Below, piece after piece: positions 7,413 to 9,833 of a stretch of DNA of 9,833 nt. The stretch is from Candidatus Thalassarchaeaceae archaeon (GTDB lineage: Archaea > Thermoplasmatota > Poseidoniia > Poseidoniales > Thalassarchaeaceae): the NCBI GenBank assembly GCA_029250565.1, contig JAQXFA010000157.1, forward strand, positions 1-9,833, written 5' to 3'. The notes beneath the pieces were generated by a model. That model had not been told where the DNA came from. It was given only the letters and a program-made list of their open reading frames with translations, and did not search any database. The position numbers were made by a program, and so were the translations under genes. How positions within the stretch are numbered: position 1 is the first letter of the stretch; every line of letters starts with the position of its first letter.

Positions 7413-7628
7413 TCACTCTTCTTCAGTTGATACTTCTGCTGGTGCTTCTGCAGCAGGTTCGGTTGCAACTGGTTCAATTGATTCACCTGCATCATAACCA
7501 CATCTACCACAAGTTGAACGGTTGGAATGATTTGCTAAAAACACACCAGGACCACATATCTTGCAGTGCTCATTCTTACGAATTAATTTGCCATCTTCAA
7601 CAGTGTATAGGCTTGAACGATTTGACAT
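7413..7628 (-). CDS. rps27ae: Ribosomal protein S27ae (eS31), acidic C-terminal tail
   Basis: This is a small-subunit protein of archaea and eukaryotes. The 71-residue product has the zinc ribbon C22-x2-C25...C40-x2-C43 and the family's CGPGVFLANH...CGRCGY. The archaeal body normally ends close to the last Cys pair; here an Ala/Glu-rich acidic tail (about 47-71) is added. The ATG shares one base with the rps24e stop (TAATG), with GGAGGTG seven bases upstream inside rps24e, so translation is probably coupled. It is the last gene of the rpo7-spt4-rps24e-rps27ae unit. No obvious terminator separates it from the convergent propeller gene. Confidence 0.93.
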   Translation of the reverse strand: MSNRSSLYTVEDGKLIRKNEHCKICGPGVFLANHSNRSTCGRCGYDAGESIEPVATEPAAEAPAEVSTEEE

Positions 7629-8008
7629 TATTCTTCACCTCCAGAAACATCATCTTCAGTTTCAATTTCTGCTGGTGACGCAACATCTGGGGTCTCAGCA
7701 GGTGCTTTTTCAGCTGGAGCATCTTCTTCTTCACCAGCAACACCATGCCTATCAAGGATGTATTGCGGCTCAATCTGCATTGCTTCGGGTGAATCATAAA
7801 TGAATGCCAAACCAGTAGTCAAAGGTTGGCCGAAACGAGTGTTGACATCTTTTACGATGACATTTGATGCTGATGAACCGGGTTCAAGCGATGCAACTTT
7901 GCTTCGCAAGTTGCTCCGACTTGGAGTTGCTGATTGTTCATGTCGCAACTGAAATCTAATTTCAATACGACTCAATAATGAGTTTTCTTTCCTGTCTACT
8001 ATTTCCAT
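7628..8008 (-). CDS. rps24e: Ribosomal protein S24e (eS24), acidic C-terminal tail
   Basis: This is a small-subunit protein shared by archaea and eukaryotes. The 126-residue product begins MEIVDRKENSLLSRIEIRF, matching the family, with HEQSATPSR (23-31), TRFGQPLTTGLAFIYDS (57-73) and the EPQYILDR end of the conserved body (80-87). Residues about 91-126 are an added acidic Ala/Pro/Glu/Asp tail. GGAGGG lies six bases before the ATG. The gap from spt4 is 16 bases, and the gene overlaps rps27ae by one base. Confidence 0.93.
   Translation of the reverse strand: MEIVDRKENSLLSRIEIRFQLRHEQSATPSRSNLRSKVASLEPGSSASNVIVKDVNTRFGQPLTTGLAFIYDSPEAMQIEPQYILDRHGVAGEEEDAPAEKAPAETPDVASPAEIETEDDVSGGEE
7636..7642 (-). 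promoter_or_regulatory. Ribosome binding site for rps27ae inside rps24e
   Basis: A strong GGAGGTG within the last codons of rps24e, seven bases before the rps27ae ATG. It supports independent or coupled initiation at the TAATG junction. Confidence 0.7.
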
Positions 8009-8014
8009 AATAAT

Positions 8015-8020
8015 CCCTCC
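8015..8020 (-). promoter_or_regulatory. Ribosome binding site for rps24e
   Basis: GGAGGG in the 16-base gap after spt4, six bases before the rps24e ATG. Confidence 0.7.
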
Positions 8021-8024
8021 TAAA

Positions 8025-8402
8025 TCAGCGCACGTTAACCTTTAGTGCGTAGTTTCCTGCCCTCTCAATATTGAGTATTGAAGATATTTCTGAGCGCTCT
8101 GGGTTGAGCACCACAACATAACCTTGCCAATCTGAACTTAGGTGTGCACCAGGACAAAATGGACATTCTGGGTTGGTTGGTTTAACTCGCTCCATATCAT
8201 CTTTCAATTCTTTAGCCAAAGCCTTGTGCTGTTCATCAGAAGGATCTAAGCCATTCTTGTTAATGAATACTAATTGAACTAAAGCTTTCTTAGTTTTTGC
8301 CGAGACATCGTTGTTTGACTTAAGGCACCATCCAAGATTACCGGTTGCAACTTCGACGATTCGATGACACTCAGAACAAGCAAGTTCAACCTTCTTTGAC
8401 AC
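8025..8402 (-). CDS. spt4: Spt4 / RpoE''-like elongation factor with a large internal insert
   Basis: Spt4 pairs with Spt5 (NusG-like) and clamps RNA polymerase during elongation. The C-terminal half is clearly Spt4-like: CPFC (80-83), then SSDWQGYVVVLNPERSEIS (89-107) and the ending GNYALKVNVR (116-125). The first zinc pair is ACSEC (8-12), a CxxC. In archaeal Spt4 the two Cys pairs are normally separated by about ten residues in a protein of about 60 residues; here about 67 residues intervene, giving 125 in total. The insert is Lys/Glu-rich and probably helical, with an extra Cys. The GTG at 8402 was chosen because GGTGA lies five bases upstream, one base after the rpo7 stop; a GTG at 8411 is possible. 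The tandem position behind rpo7 supports the identification. Confidence 0.85.
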   Translation of the reverse strand: MSKKVELACSECHRIVEVATGNLGWCLKSNNDVSAKTKKALVQLVFINKNGLDPSDEQHKALAKELKDDMERVKPTNPECPFCPGAHLSSDWQGYVVVLNPERSEISSILNIERAGNYALKVNVR

Positions 8403-8403
8403 C

Positions 8404-8955
8404 TTATTCACCGCCGTTTACTAACCATTCGTGAGCACCAAGACCTGGTTGCTTACAGGTAAGTCCAATCTTTGATGAACGAGGGTCGTGTGTGTTCAAT
8501 GAAAGAGTGACCACACGAGAGCGTAGAGGGTCTGCAATTGATAGTTGAGAGCCAGAACGGCTACCAGTTATTTTACCCTCATTTTGGTTAATTTGAACAG
8601 GTTCTTCAAGAATCTGGGATTTGTGTAATAGGCCTTCTAATGGGCCAATTTGAACGAATGCACCGAATTCAAGAACCTCTGATACAGCACCGTCAACAAT
8701 CTCGTTACTGTCAAGACGGAAAAGCACGGCTTTGAAACGTACATTTTGGTAAATCGCACCATCACCATGTATGATTCTACCTCGGCCAATCATCTCGTGA
8801 TCATAAGTAACAATGACAAAATTGTCATCATCATCAAACTTACCTTCAAACGCCTGATGCGCTAGACGGTCAACGTGTTGACTCAATGATTGTCCCTCGC
8901 GAATGTATTCCGCGGGGATTCTGATAGTATCCTCTCTGACTTCAAGTGTGTACAT
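8404..8955 (-). CDS. rpo7: DNA-directed RNA polymerase subunit Rpo7 (RpoE', Rpb7 homologue)
   Basis: Rpo7 forms the polymerase stalk with Rpo4; it binds nascent RNA and aids initiation and elongation. The 183-residue product starts MYTLEVREDTIRIP, matching the family N-terminus. The tip domain spans about 1-80. An S1-type OB domain follows (about 85-170), with IVDGAVSEVLEFGAFVQIGP (86-105) and GLLHKSQI (108-115), and near the end SKIGLTCKQPGLGAHEWL (161-178). An in-frame ATG at 8970 would add five residues, but those codons contain the Shine-Dalgarno itself, so the start is 8955. It heads the rpo7-spt4-rps24e-rps27ae operon and has a long, GC-rich, structured upstream region. Confidence 0.94.
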   Translation of the reverse strand: MYTLEVREDTIRIPAEYIREGQSLSQHVDRLAHQAFEGKFDDDDNFVIVTYDHEMIGRGRIIHGDGAIYQNVRFKAVLFRLDSNEIVDGAVSEVLEFGAFVQIGPLEGLLHKSQILEEPVQINQNEGKITGSRSGSQLSIADPLRSRVVTLSLNTHDPRSSKIGLTCKQPGLGAHEWLVNGGE

Positions 8956-8962
8956 CTTTTTT

Positions 8963-8968
8963 CCCTCC
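8963..8968 (-). promoter_or_regulatory. Ribosome binding site fixing the rpo7 start
   Basis: GGAGGG lies seven bases before ATG 8955. It overlaps the upstream in-frame ATG at 8970, which is therefore not the likely start. Confidence 0.8.
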
Positions 8969-8977
8969 ATTCACCGC

Positions 8978-9108
8978 TCACTGAGAGGTGCGCCGTGGAA
9001 CGGAAGGGTTCACAACCCTCCCGTCCCTCACAGGCGACGCCTCCAGAAGAGAGGTTTCCAGTGGCTCGCCGACCTACTCCCCCTTTATCAGCAAACCGGT
9101 TTCAGTGA
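8978..9108 (-). ncRNA. Candidate structured RNA leader of rpo7
   Basis: A GC-rich block in an AT-rich setting that can fold into nested helices. Closing helix: TCACTGA (8978-8984) with TCAGTGA (9102-9108). Second: GAGAGGT (8983-8989) with ACCT-A-CTC (9072-9079, one bulge), sharing two bases with the first. Hairpin A: GGCGACGCC (9033-9041) with GGCTCGCC (9063-9070), eight pairs and one bulge. Hairpin B: 9000-9010 with 9014-9024, eleven pairs and a three-base loop. In hairpin B the 9004/9020 pair is G-U on the minus strand but A-C on the plus strand, favouring rpo7-sense RNA. The element ends about ten bases before the rpo7 Shine-Dalgarno. I could not match it to tRNA, 5S rRNA, SRP RNA, RNase P or a riboswitch family I know. 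It may be a cis-regulatory leader or a separate small RNA. Confidence 0.5.
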
Positions 9109-9123
9109 ATTGATTAGAAGTTA

Positions 9124-9129
9124 GTATAT
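9124..9129 (-). promoter_or_regulatory. Candidate TATA box for the rpo7 operon
   Basis: The minus strand reads CATATACTAA across 9121-9130. Initiation about 25 bases downstream would fall near the 5' end of the structured element (about 9100-9108). The match is weak and other A/T stretches exist nearby. Confidence 0.3.
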
Positions 9130-9156
9130 GATGGATAATAGGTGGATTTAACCTTG

Positions 9157-9188
9157 AATTAAATGTTATATCAAAATGTCATTTAATT
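9157..9188. repeat. A/T inverted repeat in the divergent promoter region
   Basis: AATTAAATG (9157-9165) and CATTTAATT (9180-9188) are exact reverse complements with a 14-base spacer that contains a TTATAT. It could be a regulator site or simply A/T-rich promoter sequence. Confidence 0.35.
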
Positions 9189-9193
9189 TGATT

Positions 9194-9213
9194 TGCCATA
9201 ATCAGTATTGGCA
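9194..9213. promoter_or_regulatory. Operator-like interrupted palindrome
   Basis: TGCCA (9194-9198) and TGGCA (9209-9213) flank a ten-base A/T-rich centre. The 20-base spacing fits a dimeric DNA-binding regulator, but no regulator gene is in the window. Confidence 0.25.
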
Positions 9214-9254
9214 TCAATTATCCTTCACTTAATTTTGATTTCATAGAATTTCAT

Positions 9255-9276
9255 CGTGACCCCCGTAGGGGTCACG
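9255..9276. repeat. Perfect 9-bp hairpin with CGTA loop
   Basis: CGTGACCCC (9255-9263), CGTA, GGGGTCACG (9268-9276). It lies about 75 bases upstream of the exported-protein start and stands out in an A/T-rich region. No T tract follows on either strand, so it is more likely an operator or leader hairpin than a terminator. Confidence 0.45.
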
Positions 9277-9350
9277 TACCCTTACAAACGCATTTTACCC
9301 TCAGCGGATTTAGTGAAGGTTGAAGTAGCGGCCAAAGGGCAAAGCAGTAT

Positions 9351-9833
9351 GTGATTGGGTCTGCCGCGAGGGATTTGAGGGGAAATACTGCTTTCATAGC
9401 GTTATTCATCACCTTCTCAATGCTGTTGCAAATAGTACCACCAACAAACCACAACCCACACTTGGATGAACTAAACTCCAATCCATTTGTTGGCAAAAGT
9501 TCTACTGAATGGATTGATGGAGGAGAGGCTTGGTCTCAACTTGGAAGATATGGCTCAAGAAATGCCACTGCACCAATACACAGCGTAAGCGGGGGCCCAG
9601 GGAATGGGCCTGTTTCTGCAGTTTCGGAATTAGCAACTATTGATGACCCCGTGGTTAATTGGGCGCATTTTTCAACAGGTAGCTATGGTGCACAAGGTTT
9701 AGCCACGGTTGTTGGGGATTTTGGAGCAAACATCGTTGTTACTGGAGACGCAAACGAGCGTTGTGGTGACGGGCATCTCTTCACTGTGCTAATCTCTGAA
9801 CGAGAGTCTGGTGGTTCCACTCATTCATTCTTG
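9351..9833 (+). CDS. Exported protein, N-terminal part (3' partial)
   Basis: The frame is open from 9324 to the window end without a stop. From GTG 9351 the visible 161 residues begin with a short segment with two Arg, then the hydrophobic stretch TAFIALFITFSMLLQIV (about 13-29), which reads as a signal peptide or signal anchor, followed by PPTNHNPH. The rest is Gly/Ser/Thr/Asn-rich and beta-like, with WAHFSTGSYGAQGLATVVGD and an ERCGDGHLF segment, as seen in large exported beta-rich proteins of marine Euryarchaeota. The start is uncertain: GTG 9351 has only a distant AAGGG, TTG 9375 has GAGGG too close, and ATG 9420 would lose the signal sequence. It is transcribed divergently from rpo7. Function unknown; the antisense frame here is rejected because the sense strand gives the signal peptide. 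Confidence 0.7.
   Translation, partial: MIGSAARDLRGNTAFIALFITFSMLLQIVPPTNHNPHLDELNSNPFVGKSSTEWIDGGEAWSQLGRYGSRNATAPIHSVSGGPGNGPVSAVSELATIDDPVVNWAHFSTGSYGAQGLATVVGDFGANIVVTGDANERCGDGHLFTVLISERESGGSTHSFL

Larger units (their letters stand above)
8956..9350. other. Divergent intergenic region between rpo7 and an exported-protein gene
   Basis: This stretch of about 395 bases has no convincing gene. Nearest rpo7 is a GC-rich foldable element (8978-9108). Then comes an AT-rich segment with a TATA-like box (9124-9129, minus), a 9-bp A/T inverted repeat (9157-9165 with 9180-9188) and a 20-base interrupted palindrome (9194-9213). It also holds an imperfect direct repeat, TTAATTTGATTT (9183-9194) and TTAATTTTGATTT (9229-9241), and a perfect 9-bp hairpin (9255-9276). 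It should hold both divergent promoters. Confidence 0.6.

Noticed and set aside
8978..9108. tRNA, 5S rRNA, SRP RNA, RNase P or known riboswitch
   Set aside because: GGGTTCACAACCC on the plus strand resembles a T arm, but the conserved A58 is missing and no anticodon arm or D arm fits. Conserved 5S, SRP, RNase P, TPP and cobalamin signature segments were not found. A GCCACTG on the minus strand alone is not enough for a cobalamin riboswitch.
8890..9124. Plus-strand short frames across the GC-rich block
   Set aside because: They overlap the rpo7 start and the foldable element, have odd Pro/Arg-rich content and look like by-products of the base composition.
9255..9276. Intrinsic terminator
   Set aside because: The stem is perfect, but there is no T tract on either strand and it lies between divergent genes, where no transcript is expected to end.
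9272..9496. Minus-strand 74-codon frame in the rpo7/exported-protein region
   Set aside because: It lies opposite the signal peptide and N-terminus of the plus-strand exported protein, has no recognisable features and has no ribosome binding site.
1..9833. CRISPR array, insertion sequence, integrase or toxin-antitoxin pair
   Set aside because: No regularly spaced repeats, no transposase or integrase frame, no terminal inverted repeats with target duplication, and no recognisable toxin or antitoxin. The small coiled-coil ORF has no partner gene.

Overview
The window reads as archaeal, most likely a Marine Group II / Poseidoniales-type (Thermoplasmatota) genome; the lineage is an inference. 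The evidence is an archaeal-type alanyl-tRNA synthetase, an RNA polymerase subunit Rpo7, an Spt4 homologue, the archaeal ribosomal proteins S24e and S27ae with acidic Ala/Glu tails, strong Shine-Dalgarno sites, and large exported proteins with a single membrane anchor and Ig/CARDB-like domains. Base composition is moderately AT-rich, apart from two islands: a CGCG-rich gap (about 1500-1690) and a GC-rich structured stretch (about 8978-9108).

Layout. 1-1449 (+) is the C-terminal part of a cell-surface protein: beta-rich ectodomain, one membrane helix, acidic cytoplasmic tail. 1450-1724 is a non-coding gap full of inverted repeats and CGCG sites. 1725-1937 (+) is a small coiled-coil ORF of unknown function. 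1955-3433 (-) is rtcB, the tRNA/RNA ligase. It diverges from 3552-6422 (+), alaS, which is followed 33 bases later by a cytoplasmic beta-propeller-like protein (6456-7409). That unit runs head-on into a minus-strand operon with only 3 bases between the stop codons. The operon reads from right to left: rpo7 (8404-8955), spt4 (8025-8402), rps24e (7628-8008), rps27ae (7413-7628). From 9351 to the window end (+) begins another exported protein, cut by the edge.

How the genes fit together. The core is information processing: tRNA splicing/repair (RtcB), tRNA charging (AlaS), transcription (Rpo7, Spt4) and translation (S24e, S27ae). The rpo7 operon is tightly packed (1-base gap, 16-base gap, 1-base overlap), as expected for translationally coupled archaeal genes. 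Envelope genes flank this core on both sides.

Most notable: (i) a roughly 130-nt GC-rich RNA-like element just upstream of the rpo7 ribosome binding site that can fold into a closed multi-helix junction, with a G-U wobble that favours the rpo7-sense strand; (ii) an Spt4 homologue with about 67 residues between its two zinc-binding CxxC pairs, where archaeal Spt4 normally has about ten; (iii) the palindrome/CGCG cluster at 1450-1690. I see no mobile element, CRISPR array, tRNA or rRNA, and no obvious defence system.
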